64,000 nt of DNA from Chitinophagaceae bacterium. GTDB lineage: Bacteria > Bacteroidota > Bacteroidia > Chitinophagales > Chitinophagaceae. This document shows positions 8,290 through 16,154 of this stretch, in pieces (positions within the stretch are counted from its first letter, which is position 1; the number at the start of each line of letters is the position of its first letter). A model generated the notes under the pieces. The model searched no databases and was not told the origin of the DNA. It saw only the letters and a list, made by a program, of their open reading frames with translations. The stretch lies in the NCBI GenBank assembly GCA_017307755.1, contig JAFKGQ010000003.1, forward strand, positions 434,001-498,000. The letters are read 5' to 3'. The translations under genes and the position numbers were made by a program.

Positions 8290-8465
8290 GACCCGGCAGG
8301 TCTTCTGGCTCGTGCTTTCACCGGCTGACCTTCCCGTCCGCCAGTTGGCGGGCAGTGGTTTGAAGTTTGCCGGAGTGGAGATGGCACTTACAGCTACGGG
8401 GATAGCGCCGGATTTTCACCGGACTTCCCTTTTAATGATCCGCCAGTAGGCGGATCAACCGTGAT
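8290..8465 (-). promoter_or_regulatory. Cobalamin riboswitch upstream of the BtuB-like gene
   Basis: Read on the minus strand it has the AdoCbl aptamer elements in order: GGTT (8457-8460), AAAAGGGAAGTCCGGTGAAA, CTATCCCCGTAGCTGTAAG, and the B12 box AGCCAGAAGACCTGCC near the 3' end (about 8295-8310). Two side hairpins built on GATCCGCC/GGCGGATC and CCCGCCAACTGGCGG are visible. The start codon is about 50 bases downstream, with a short conserved hairpin between (8260-8273). There is no T-tract terminator, so control of translation is more likely than of termination. Binding cobalamin should turn the operon off. Confidence 0.95.
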
Positions 8466-8470
8466 CGGCG

Positions 8471-8478
8471 TAAAGGTA
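8471..8478 (-). promoter_or_regulatory. Likely -7 box for the riboswitch unit
   Basis: TACCTTTA on the minus strand, seven of eight matches to the Bacteroidota -7 consensus TAnnTTTG, lies six bases before the GGTT that opens the cobalamin aptamer. No clear -33 TTTG is seen. The position fits a transcript starting at the riboswitch. Confidence 0.5.
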
Positions 8479-8487
8479 GGAAGTGGA

Positions 8488-8519
8488 GCGTTAATAGGAA
8501 AATTTAAAAAAATTAACGC
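8488..8519. repeat. Inverted repeat, possible operator
   Basis: GCGTTAAT (8488-8495) and ATTAACGC (8512-8519) form a perfect 8-base inverted repeat with 16 bases between, in the divergent region between the riboswitch unit and the DUF6934-like gene. The right arm sits 12 bases before the -7 box at 8532, where a repressor could block the rightward promoter. It may equally act on the leftward promoter at 8471. Confidence 0.45.
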
Positions 8520-8531
8520 GGAAATGTTGGG

Positions 8532-8539
8532 TAATTTTG
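8532..8539 (+). promoter_or_regulatory. -7 box for the DUF6934-like gene
   Basis: TAATTTTG, a perfect match to the Bacteroidota -7 consensus TAnnTTTG, 33 bases before the ATG at 8573. The -33 region is A/T-rich without a clear TTTG. Confidence 0.5.
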
Positions 8540-8572
8540 CCGCCTTGTTTTTGTAGATTAAACCAGTTCCTA

Positions 8573-9019
8573 ATGAAGTATGAAGTGTATACTGACGTTG
8601 TAGCGTTAGATGATCTTAGTGAGTTTGATTTTATCAGCAATGGAAAAAAAGGTCCCATTCGTAAAAGAGTTGCCTTTACTGCGACAGAAATGGATAATGT
8701 CTACAACCTGGTTTTAGGAGATGTGGGAGAGGATGGAGAGATCGACGATCTCTCAGTTAGTGACAATGGCGACCGGAATAAAGTGCTGGCCACTGTGGAG
8801 GACATTGTGACATCCTATACTGACCGGTATCCGGAAAGGTGGATACTTTTTCAAGGAAGTACGGAGAGCAGGACCCGGCTTTACCGCATGGCGATCGGGT
8901 TGCACCTGGAAGAGTTGTCGGTCAGATTCGAGATTTGTACCTTTGTGGAGAAGCAATTGGTCCCTTTTTGTAAGAACATGGAAGTCAAGGGGTTTGTGAT
9001 TAAGAGAAAAAAAGCGTAA
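8573..9019 (+). CDS. DUF6934-like small protein
   Basis: A 148-residue soluble protein starting MKYEVYTDVVALDD, with FDFISNGKKGPIRKRVAFT near the N terminus and YPERWILFQGSTESRTRLYRMAIG in the middle. I match it from memory to the DUF6934 family of small Bacteroidota proteins; function is unknown. An in-frame start at 8537 would add twelve residues, but it lies inside the -7 promoter box, so the ATG at 8573 is preferred. It has no signal peptide or membrane segment. It is followed nine bases later by a 54-residue gene, and the pair sits alone, opposite in strand to the corrinoid genes on both sides. A toxin-antitoxin-like role is possible but unproven. Confidence 0.7.
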   Translation: MKYEVYTDVVALDDLSEFDFISNGKKGPIRKRVAFTATEMDNVYNLVLGDVGEDGEIDDLSVSDNGDRNKVLATVEDIVTSYTDRYPERWILFQGSTESRTRLYRMAIGLHLEELSVRFEICTFVEKQLVPFCKNMEVKGFVIKRKKA

Positions 9020-9024
9020 ATTTA
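8993..9024 (+). promoter_or_regulatory. Promoter inside the end of the DUF6934-like gene
   Basis: TTTG at 8993-8996, 20 bases of spacer, then TAAATTTA at 9017-9024, followed by exactly four bases and the ATG at 9029. This fits the Bacteroidota -33/-7 promoter and would give a leaderless transcript for the 54-residue gene. Confidence 0.5.
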
Positions 9025-9028
9025 TCGT

Positions 9029-9193
9029 ATGAAAAAGAAGGTGATAAAAGAAAAAAGCTGGGTATCCGAAAGAGGAATTACCTACACTATTAGCGATAGG
9101 CCAGCTAGAGGGACTAAAGACCCTTATGTCGCCAAAAAACTTGAAGAGGCAAACAAGCTGCTGCGTGAATTGAAAACCCCTCTGCCAAAGTGA
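9029..9193 (+). CDS. 54-residue protein downstream of the DUF6934-like gene
   Basis: An open frame of 55 codons including stop, starting MKKKVIKEKSWVSERG and ending ELKTPLPK. It is rich in Lys and Glu, with no membrane segment; the part YVAKKLEEANKLLREL looks helical. I do not recognise the family. Support for it being real: it follows the DUF6934-like gene by nine bases, has a promoter-like element placed exactly four bases before its ATG, and ends at the base next to the stop of the convergent ABC ATPase gene. As partner of the preceding gene it could be a small antitoxin or regulator. Confidence 0.6.
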   Translation: MKKKVIKEKSWVSERGITYTISDRPARGTKDPYVAKKLEEANKLLRELKTPLPK

Positions 9194-10201
9194 TTATCCA
9201 TTCCGCAGCGCCTTCAGCAATTCTGAAAGCTCCGTAAACCTCTGCTCCCCCGAAAAGCTCTCCCATACCCACACAGTCTTATCACCTTCCTCCACACACA
9301 CGCCTCCAGCTTCATCCGTCACTTCAAAACCTTCCCGTTGCAGCGCTCTCTTTGTCCAGAAAGCCGCCACTCCATTACCGGAGAACCCTATCTTTTTCAA
9401 ACCACCGGAATGCATATGAAAGGTCCCCGTATGTTTGTCGAAAAGAATACCTTCTTTGTCAAATACGGTTTCGAAGGTTCCGTTGATCACCAGTTCTTCC
9501 GGAATACCCCGGTCCAGCCTCCCGCCTTTCTGAAGAAGCCAGAGTTCATCTGCCGCCTGTAACGCCAGGTCTAGCTCATGCGTGGAAAGCAGGATCCCTT
9601 TTTGCGTCGTTCTGGCCAGTTTGTGCAGCAACTGCATGATCTGTATCCTGCTAGGAAGGTCCAGGTGGGCCGTAGGTTCGTCCAGCATCATCAGCGGCGT
9701 GTCCTGCGCCAGTGCGCGGGCCAGCATCACCTTCTGGCTTTCGCCGTCGCTGAGCGTCCCTATTTTTCTGTTGGAATACGATGCGATACCTGTCATCTCC
9801 ATGGCCCATGCGATAATGCGTCTGTCATCTTCGTTAAGCGTTCCCAGCCAGCCTGTGTAAGGATACCTCCCAAGCGCCACAAGGGAATAGACGGTGAGGT
9901 TGCTGTTGCGTATGGGATCCGTCAGTACAAGGCTGATCTTTTTGGCCAGCTGTGCCGGGCGCCTGTGCATGCCGCCTGTCTCTCCCATTATGTCGATGGC
10001 CCCGCCCAGCGAGGGCTGCAATCCCGCAAGGGTCCTCAACAGGGTGGATTTACCGGAACCGTTTGGTCCGAGGAGACAGATGAGCTCCCCGGGCCGGATG
10101 TCTATGGAGAGCGGTCCCGCAATGATGACATGAGGGCCCCGGCGGGAGCCGTATCCTGCCTGAAGTCCTTGTGTCTCCAATAAGTTCAGACCGCTGCTCA
10201 T
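9194..10201 (-). CDS. btuD: BtuD/FecE-type ABC transporter ATP-binding protein with C-terminal extension
   Basis: A 335-residue ATPase. Residues 1-250 form a standard nucleotide-binding domain: Walker A GPNGSGKST at 45-53, signature LSDGESQ, Walker B LMMLDEPTAHLD, and the H-loop LSTHE. About 80 further residues follow (from FDKHTGTFHMHSGG to the end), which the E. coli BtuD/FecE type does not have. With the permease and lipoprotein genes upstream (4-base overlaps) it forms an importer for corrinoid, judging by the riboswitch in front of the unit. The name is by context; siderophore importers share the same domains. Its stop abuts the stop of the convergent 54-residue gene. Confidence 0.85.
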   Translation of the reverse strand: MSSGLNLLETQGLQAGYGSRRGPHVIIAGPLSIDIRPGELICLLGPNGSGKSTLLRTLAGLQPSLGGAIDIMGETGGMHRRPAQLAKKISLVLTDPIRNSNLTVYSLVALGRYPYTGWLGTLNEDDRRIIAWAMEMTGIASYSNRKIGTLSDGESQKVMLARALAQDTPLMMLDEPTAHLDLPSRIQIMQLLHKLARTTQKGILLSTHELDLALQAADELWLLQKGGRLDRGIPEELVINGTFETVFDKEGILFDKHTGTFHMHSGGLKKIGFSGNGVAAFWTKRALQREGFEVTDEAGGVCVEEGDKTVWVWESFSGEQRFTELSELLKALRNG

Positions 10202-11253
10202 CCGTAAATATTTATATTGTTTTTACTGAGGACGATCCAAATCACGGCCGGGGCGCCTATGAGTGAGGTAATGATATTGATGGGAAGGATGGTCTGACTG
10301 CCGGGTAATTGCCCAATCACATCGCACAGCAGCATCAGGACGGTGCCGATCAGACAGCATCCGGGGATCAGTATGCGATGACTGGAAGTGGAAAAGATCG
10401 AGCGGGCCATTTGCGGGACTGCGATACCTATAAATCCGATGGGGCCGCAGAAGGCCGTGATGCTGCCAGCCAGCAGACTTGTGCTGCAAATAATGATAAT
10501 ACGGGCCCGTTGCGCCGTCACTCCCATGCTCCGGGCATAGTTCTCTCCAAGTAGCAAGGCATCCAGCATCTTGGAGGAAAGGAAAGAAAGAATAAGACCT
10601 GCCAGCGTCACAGTCCCTAAGATATAGAGCTGCGAACCCGTCACACCTCCCAGCGATCCAAAGGTCCATAGCAGATAATCCTTTACCAGCTCCGGTGCGC
10701 TGAAATACTGCCAGATATTTATAACGGACAGCGTAATGGTGCCGATCATTACACCGACGATCAGCATCATGACATTATTCCGGACAGTCTTTGAAACCAC
10801 TACCACCAGCAGCATGATGCCGGCAGCCCCCAGACAGCCGGCGATGGTGATCAGCCAGCTTCCGGAGATACCCAGCTCTCGGATAGTATATAGCGTTGCG
10901 ATATTACCTCCCGCCAGCATGACGGCGGCTACGCCTAAACTGGCGCCGGCAGTAACGCCCAGCACCGAAGATTCGGCCAGTGGATTGCGGAACAGGGTCT
11001 GCATCTGCAGACCGCTGACGGAAAGACCGCAACCCGCTATCACTGCCGTAAAAGCCTTGGGTATCCTTATCTGGTCGACAATGTATTGCCATGAGCTGTC
11101 CTGGCCCGGAAAAGAAAGAATGATCCGACCGACGGCCGGGAGAGGTATCCTCACGGGACCCAATGCTATATCCAGAAAGAATGCCAGCAACAGCAGCAGG
11201 AAAAGCGCCGCCAGCTTCAAACCTCTGTGACTTAATGTCCGGGATGGCATCAT
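10198..11253 (-). CDS. btuC: BtuC/FecCD-type ABC transporter permease
   Basis: A 351-residue inner-membrane protein with about ten helices. It carries FecCD/BtuC family stretches: GLQMQTLFRNPLAESSVLGVTAG, FWTFGSLGG-like LLWTFGSLGG, and FCGPIGFIGIAVPQMAR with a following SHR. It forms the channel of a vitamin B12 or siderophore importer. It overlaps the ATPase gene by ATGA and the lipoprotein gene by four bases. The cobalamin riboswitch ahead of the unit points to corrinoid as substrate. Confidence 0.88.
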   Translation of the reverse strand: MMPSRTLSHRGLKLAALFLLLLLAFFLDIALGPVRIPLPAVGRIILSFPGQDSSWQYIVDQIRIPKAFTAVIAGCGLSVSGLQMQTLFRNPLAESSVLGVTAGASLGVAAVMLAGGNIATLYTIRELGISGSWLITIAGCLGAAGIMLLVVVVSKTVRNNVMMLIVGVMIGTITLSVINIWQYFSAPELVKDYLLWTFGSLGGVTGSQLYILGTVTLAGLILSFLSSKMLDALLLGENYARSMGVTAQRARIIIICSTSLLAGSITAFCGPIGFIGIAVPQMARSIFSTSSHRILIPGCCLIGTVLMLLCDVIGQLPGSQTILPINIITSLIGAPAVIWIVLSKNNINIYG

Positions 11254-12419
11254 AGTAATTGCTTGTAATAGATAAGAGTATGATCAGGCAGGAGCTCGGG
11301 ATGCAGGATGCTGATCATATCCTCCAGGATCAGGTGGGGATTTACCCCGCCGGATTCCCAATAATCATTGGACCCCAGGTCATTGGTCCTTTTGTTGCTG
11401 TTGTAAAGCCGGTCTGTCTTAAATGATTTGAAGCTGGTATAGCGTGTATCCCTGGACGCTACCTCCTGCCGGGAGTTATCAGGCCCTATATTCATCCAAT
11501 AGTCGGCCGTCAATGCTTCCGGAGCCGCGGATTCGAAGCTAAGGGCCAGACTTCCGGTGCCCTTGATGCCGGCCCATTTATAGTCCCCTCCTGCATCCTT
11601 TATAAAATGGGCCATATAGCTGTCTCCCGCCGGAAGGTACCAGGTGCCTTTAAACGGCATTCCGATGATCACGCGGGGATGCGTTTTTGCCTTGCTGCCC
11701 AGCTGCACCAGATCGTCGTAAGCCTTTGCCACGCTGTCGAATTTTTTATTTACTACCGCTTCTTTATTTACAAAGGCCGCCATCAGCTTGACCCATTCGG
11801 CCTTGCCCATAGGAGTGGATTCCAGCCATTCTGCGTTCATAACAACGGGTATGCCTGCCCGCATCAATACCTTATACTGGCCGGTGCTGGCATCGGGGTT
11901 ACTGCTGGCCATTAGCAGGCCAGGATGCATGGATATGAGCAGCTCATTATTCAGGTTGGCATCCATACCCACCTGCACGGTCTTGCCGGTCTTGATATTT
12001 GCCCTGACGATAGGAGAATTGACATATTGAAGGCTGCCCAATCCGATGATCCTGTCGGCGACGCCTGTGAAATCCGCTATCCCTATGTGCGTGGAGGACA
12101 TGGCGACGATGGACGTCACAGGGATGGGGATCACCTGGGCATGGGGATGACCGGATGGGACAGCATGACCCCGCTCGACCAGGAGATATTCCAGAGTATC
12201 CGTCTTTCCGCCTTCCCGGTCCAGAACATGGACCAGCTTGTAACCGTCATAATAGTCGATGGTAAAGCCCTGCGCATATCTGATAACAGCCTTTGCCTGT
12301 GCAGTGTCGCTGTCCGCCGGCTGAAGGACGGGGGATGCATGCTGTTTGTCTTGTTGATCCTGACCGCATGAACAGGCGAATAATAAAATAATGCAATAAA
12401 AAAGCTTATTTTTTTCCAT
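11250..12419 (-). CDS. btuF: ABC transporter substrate-binding lipoprotein (cobalamin or related metal complex)
   Basis: A 389-residue lipoprotein of the helical-backbone metal-complex binding class. The chosen ATG at 12417-12419 gives a short signal with lipobox LFAC (Cys16). The longer open frame starting at 12566 would run through the riboswitch and is rejected. Mature features include IVAMSSTHIGIADFTG, GSLQYVNSPIV, ELLISMHPGLLMASS, and IKDAGGDYKWAGIKG. It is about 100 residues longer than E. coli BtuF. It heads the lipoprotein-permease-ATPase unit behind a cobalamin riboswitch, so it probably captures corrinoids in the periplasm. Confidence 0.85.
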   Translation of the reverse strand: MEKNKLFYCIILLFACSCGQDQQDKQHASPVLQPADSDTAQAKAVIRYAQGFTIDYYDGYKLVHVLDREGGKTDTLEYLLVERGHAVPSGHPHAQVIPIPVTSIVAMSSTHIGIADFTGVADRIIGLGSLQYVNSPIVRANIKTGKTVQVGMDANLNNELLISMHPGLLMASSNPDASTGQYKVLMRAGIPVVMNAEWLESTPMGKAEWVKLMAAFVNKEAVVNKKFDSVAKAYDDLVQLGSKAKTHPRVIIGMPFKGTWYLPAGDSYMAHFIKDAGGDYKWAGIKGTGSLALSFESAAPEALTADYWMNIGPDNSRQEVASRDTRYTSFKSFKTDRLYNSNKRTNDLGSNDYWESGGVNPHLILEDMISILHPELLPDHTLIYYKQLL

Positions 12420-12437
12420 TGTATTTATATACATACT

Positions 12438-12450
12438 TTTCACCCGAAAG
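12438..12450 (-). promoter_or_regulatory. Conserved hairpin between riboswitch and start codon (copy 2)
   Basis: CTTTCGGGTGAAA on the minus strand, identical to 8261-8273 in the first leader, ending 18 bases before the ATG of the lipoprotein gene. The surrounding leader sequence differs between the two units, which makes this word stand out. Confidence 0.5.
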
Positions 12451-12469
12451 TCATGAATAAAATGAGTGA

Positions 12470-12636
12470 TCCTGGCAGGTCTTCTGGCTTGTGCCTTCTC
12501 CGGCTGACCTTCCCGTCCGCCGGCTGGCGGACAGTGGTTTGAAGTTTGCCGGAGTGGAGATGGCATTTACAGCTACGGGGATAGCACCGGATTTTCACCG
12601 GACTTCCCTTTTAATCCGCATCGGGGGAACCAGCAT
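12470..12636 (-). promoter_or_regulatory. Cobalamin riboswitch upstream of the ABC importer unit
   Basis: All AdoCbl aptamer elements are present on the minus strand: GGTTCCCCCGATGCGG at the 5' side, AAAAGGGAAGTCCGGTGAAA, CTATCCCCGTAGCTGTAA, and the B12 box AGCCAGAAGACCTGCC at about 12477-12492. It is closely similar to the riboswitch at 8290-8465; the segment with GAAGTTTGCCGGAGTGGAGA is identical in both, and only the side hairpins and flanks differ. It lies between the second TonB receptor gene and the lipoprotein gene. Confidence 0.95.
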
Positions 12637-12641
12637 CAACG

Positions 12642-12649
12642 CAAATGTA
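12642..12649 (-). promoter_or_regulatory. -7 box for the ABC importer riboswitch unit
   Basis: TACATTTG on the minus strand, a perfect TAnnTTTG, lies three bases after the stop codon of the TonB receptor gene and just before the aptamer. The importer unit can therefore be transcribed on its own, though read-through from the receptor gene is also possible. Confidence 0.55.
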
Positions 12650-12651
12650 GT

Positions 12652-14739
12652 CTACAACAGGCGATTTATCGATACGCCTCCGAAATAATTTACCGTAGGC
12701 GCCGCATTGTAGTATCGCGCCGGTGGTGCAGCCGCATTGATGTCATTCCCCAGGCTGTAATGGGTGTTGAGAAGATTATCTCCGCCTGCATAGATATCCA
12801 GCTTCCACCTGGGGGCAAAGAACTTCCGATAGCCTATCCGGGCGCCCAGCAGATTGTACGATCCTGCATAGGCTGTGTTGCCATCGTTGAGGGCAATACG
12901 TTCGACATAGGTAAATGTGACATTGGTATAAAATCCGGGCTGCAGCAGGATGTCGGCGCCGGCGACCACCGTTTGCGGAGGCACGCTGGGCAGGCGGTTG
13001 CCTGAATAATCGTGCCCGCCTGTGGAGAAATCCTTGTAATGAAAATCATGCCAGGTGTGGCTCACCCATAGCCGTACGTTCCGGAAGAAGTTCCGGGGGG
13101 CATCGGCCAGCTGGTAGGAGACAAAGCTTTCTATGCCGTGCTGATCGGTGCCGCCGGCATTGATCGAATAACCTATGCCGTTGGAATCTATCCTTTGCAC
13201 AATGGTATTGGACAGTTTAAAGAAAAATGCGTTGATGTCGAAATAGAGCTTGCCGTGAAAGAGATTCCCTTTTGTACCTACTTCATAATCGGTGCCGTCC
13301 TCCGGCTGCAGAGCGGGGCCCAGCAGCCCATTTGTCTTCTGTAATTCCTGTGCGGTGGGTGTGGAAAACCCCCGGGCGGCGCTGGCATACACAGCGAGGT
13401 CCGGTAATATCTTTTTCATGACTGACAACCGCGGGGCCAGCTTATTGGCGAAATGTATATTGTTTGTCACGGGAGGTACCATGGACGTCCGTGTCAGCTG
13501 TATGGTATTGCGATTAAAGCTGGCGCCCAGGGTCATTGTCCAGCCCGCGTCCAGTTTGAGGTCGGCCTGGGCAAAGAGGATGTATTGCCAGTTGCCGATG
13601 CGATCGTCTGTCTGTAAGGTGTCCTGTATGCCCAGTTTGTTGGCGTAATCACGCGTCTCGAAGAACCCTTTCTGCGCTTCTGCGCCGGCATTCACCTGGA
13701 GGCTGTTGTCCCCCAGCCGCGTCTTATATTGAAATACTGTACGGCCGCCAAAGTGGGGTTCCTGTCTTACTTCATAGACCCTGATCCCCGGGTTGCGAAA
13801 GTCGGTATATGCTCCATATACGGCTGTCGTATTCTGCCAGTGCTCGTCGAAATGATAAGTGCTGCTAAATCCTGCCGTAAAGTTCTTCTGAAAGATGGCC
13901 GCCCGGGCCTGTACGGCTCCCGGTTGAGTGCCGGATGGAGGACGCGCCTGTCTTGGATCTTTGAGATATTCCGCCAGGGTCAGCCCGCCAGGGGTCTGAT
14001 AATACAGGTCGCTATAAAGGATGTAGGCATGGATGGACTGTTTTTCACTGGTTTTTACCTGTGTCTCCCAACTGGCGACGTCCCTTCGCATAGCTGTCCA
14101 TACCCTGTAACCGTCGCTGTTCTGGTGAGTATAACTAAAGATATTCCGATGATCTCCGTCACCCATCCTGATATTCAGGTTGATATTCTGGGTATTCCAG
14201 CTGCCGCGTCCATAATCCGCGCTGACGCCTTTTTCCCAGACGGCAGGCATGCTGTTGATAAGGACGGCGCCCCCAATACCGGCGCCATAGAGACTACCCG
14301 CTGTCCCCTTGATGATCTCTACGGATTGGAAGTTGTAGAAACCCAGTTGGTTCAGATAGGTATTGCCTCCGGGGTCAGTCAGGGGTATCTCGTTCCAATA
14401 GATCTTGATATCCCTTACTCCAAAAGGACTGCGCAACGAGCTGCCTCTTATGTTCAGCCGGTAGCTGCCCGGAGAACGTTCTTCCATTCTTACGCCCGGA
14501 TTGGTATTCATGGCCGGCAGGATGCTGCTGTTGCCAAAACGGTTGAGCGCGGCTTTGCTTACGATGTTCACAGGAGCCCCCACCTCCGCGAGCCTCCGAT
14601 TTTGCTCATAAGCCCTGACCACGGCTTCCTGTAAAGGCCGGGTGTCCGACGAGTCCGAGAGAAAAGCGGGGGATGCGGTTTCCTGCGCCGATGTAAAACC
14701 ATAGATCATAAGGATTACGGGGAGTAGGAATTTCTTCAT
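12652..14739 (-). CDS. TonB-dependent outer membrane receptor
   Basis: A 695-residue receptor. It has a signal peptide (MKKFLLPVILMIYGFTSAQ), a TonB box-like LQEAVVRAY, a plug with NIRGSSLRSPFGVRDIKIYW and IIKGTAGSLYGAGIGGAVL, then a barrel with a TonB-dep_Rec C-terminal domain that includes YAGGDNLLNTHYSLGND. It is the family that imports iron complexes, cobalamin and similar cofactors. It lies just upstream of the riboswitch-controlled ABC importer on the same strand but has no riboswitch of its own that I can see. Its ligand may be a corrinoid or a siderophore. Confidence 0.85.
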   Translation of the reverse strand: MKKFLLPVILMIYGFTSAQETASPAFLSDSSDTRPLQEAVVRAYEQNRRLAEVGAPVNIVSKAALNRFGNSSILPAMNTNPGVRMEERSPGSYRLNIRGSSLRSPFGVRDIKIYWNEIPLTDPGGNTYLNQLGFYNFQSVEIIKGTAGSLYGAGIGGAVLINSMPAVWEKGVSADYGRGSWNTQNINLNIRMGDGDHRNIFSYTHQNSDGYRVWTAMRRDVASWETQVKTSEKQSIHAYILYSDLYYQTPGGLTLAEYLKDPRQARPPSGTQPGAVQARAAIFQKNFTAGFSSTYHFDEHWQNTTAVYGAYTDFRNPGIRVYEVRQEPHFGGRTVFQYKTRLGDNSLQVNAGAEAQKGFFETRDYANKLGIQDTLQTDDRIGNWQYILFAQADLKLDAGWTMTLGASFNRNTIQLTRTSMVPPVTNNIHFANKLAPRLSVMKKILPDLAVYASAARGFSTPTAQELQKTNGLLGPALQPEDGTDYEVGTKGNLFHGKLYFDINAFFFKLSNTIVQRIDSNGIGYSINAGGTDQHGIESFVSYQLADAPRNFFRNVRLWVSHTWHDFHYKDFSTGGHDYSGNRLPSVPPQTVVAGADILLQPGFYTNVTFTYVERIALNDGNTAYAGSYNLLGARIGYRKFFAPRWKLDIYAGGDNLLNTHYSLGNDINAAAPPARYYNAAPTVNYFGGVSINRLL

Positions 14740-14792
14740 TCTGATCGGATTTAAGCGTGGTGGTTACGAAGTTAGAACTTATCTTTAAAATC

Positions 14793-16154
14793 ATGATGAC
14801 TCACAAAAAGCTAAGTCTTTTTGATCTTACCATGATCGTGGTAAGCCTGACCATCGGTATGGGTATCTTCCGCACGCCCGTGGTGGCTGCCTCCAATACG
14901 GGCACTCCACTGATCTTTTTCCTGGCCTGGCTCATCGGGGGCCTGGTAGCCCTTTGCGGCGCCCTTACTTATGCGGAGATCGGCTCACGTTACCCCGTCA
15001 CAGGAGGCTACTATAAAATATTTTCGTACGGATATCATCCTTCCCTGGCATTTGCCATCAATTGTATCATACTGGTGTCGAATGCCGGCTCCACCGCACT
15101 GGTGGCCGTCATTGGCGCGGAATATATCGGACATTTCTTTTTTGAAGGCCCCCCGCCGGAAATATTCAAGCAAGGGATTACCATCGGTGCGGTTGCGGTT
15201 TTTTATATTATCAACCTCCTGGGGATCAAGATGAGCAGCCGGGTACAGAATGCGCTCATCCTCATCAAGATCTCGCTTATCCTGCTGCTGCTCTTATCCG
15301 CATTTGGAACACACCCTACGGGAATAGCGCATGGGGCTGCCCCGGTGACGGAGGCGGTGACCTCGATGCCAGCCTTTTTCAAGGCATTAGGGGTGGGACT
15401 CATCGCGGTATCGTTCACCTATGGCGGGTATCAGCAGACCATCAATTTCGGAGGGGACGTGGCATCGCCTTCCCGTGTCATGCCCAAGGGTATTACCTAT
15501 GGTATCACTATCATCATCATTCTTTACCTCTCCATCAATTTTGTATATGTAAAGGTCATCGGCTTTGAATCGCTCAAACATGCCGACTCCATCGCCGCGA
15601 TTCTTATCAATCATCTTTTTGGTCCGATAGGGGAGAATATCCTGCGTGTGCTGATGTTCCTTTCCGTGCTGGCCTATGTCAATGTATTGCTGATGAGCAA
15701 TCCCCGGGTGATGTATGCGATGAGCGAAGAGGGCATTCTGCCCGCCGCTTTTAAGGTAAGGACCCAACGTCATGATGCCATTATATGGTCGTTGACCGCC
15801 TTTAGTCTTGTCATCATTATTACGCTTTTATTTACCAGTGCCGTTGAGAAGATCATCAATTACACCATTTTCCTGGATTCCATCGGCATGTCCACCTCTG
15901 CCGCCTGTATCTTTATCTTGCGCAAAAGACGGGTAGGCGAGGAGGCGGGGAAAGGGGAGATCTACAGGATGAAGCTCTTTCCATTACTGCCCCTGGTCTT
16001 TATACTTGCCTATATCAGCGTCGCCACCAGCATCGTGCTGGACGACCCGCGCACGGCTGCCTATGGGGCGCTGATCTTTATCCTGTTCCTCGTGCTGTAT
16101 TTTATTGTACGCAGGAACGGACCGAAGGTTCGTCGTCCGAAGGACAAATATTAG
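14793..16154 (+). CDS. APC superfamily amino acid permease
   Basis: A 453-residue permease with about 12 membrane helices. The N-terminal part has TIGMGIFRTP (the G-x-G substrate loop of helix 1) and ALTYAEIGSRYPVTGGYYKIF, typical of the amino acid/polyamine/organocation family of the LAT type. Two adjacent ATGs (14793, 14796) are candidate starts; upstream in-frame codons run into the divergent TonB receptor promoter. The last dozen residues (ending VRRPKDKY) and the stop codon TAG lie inside a structured repeat element (16116-16202). The substrate is an amino acid of unknown type. Confidence 0.87.
   Translation: MMTHKKLSLFDLTMIVVSLTIGMGIFRTPVVAASNTGTPLIFFLAWLIGGLVALCGALTYAEIGSRYPVTGGYYKIFSYGYHPSLAFAINCIILVSNAGSTALVAVIGAEYIGHFFFEGPPPEIFKQGITIGAVAVFYIINLLGIKMSSRVQNALILIKISLILLLLLSAFGTHPTGIAHGAAPVTEAVTSMPAFFKALGVGLIAVSFTYGGYQQTINFGGDVASPSRVMPKGITYGITIIIILYLSINFVYVKVIGFESLKHADSIAAILINHLFGPIGENILRVLMFLSVLAYVNVLLMSNPRVMYAMSEEGILPAAFKVRTQRHDAIIWSLTAFSLVIIITLLFTSAVEKIINYTIFLDSIGMSTSAACIFILRKRRVGEEAGKGEIYRMKLFPLLPLVFILAYISVATSIVLDDPRTAAYGALIFILFLVLYFIVRRNGPKVRRPKDKY

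Noticed and set aside
11250..12566. Longer start for the substrate-binding lipoprotein
   Set aside because: The extra N-terminal 49 codons would translate the B12 box of the riboswitch and hide the lipoprotein signal; the ATG at 12419 fits.
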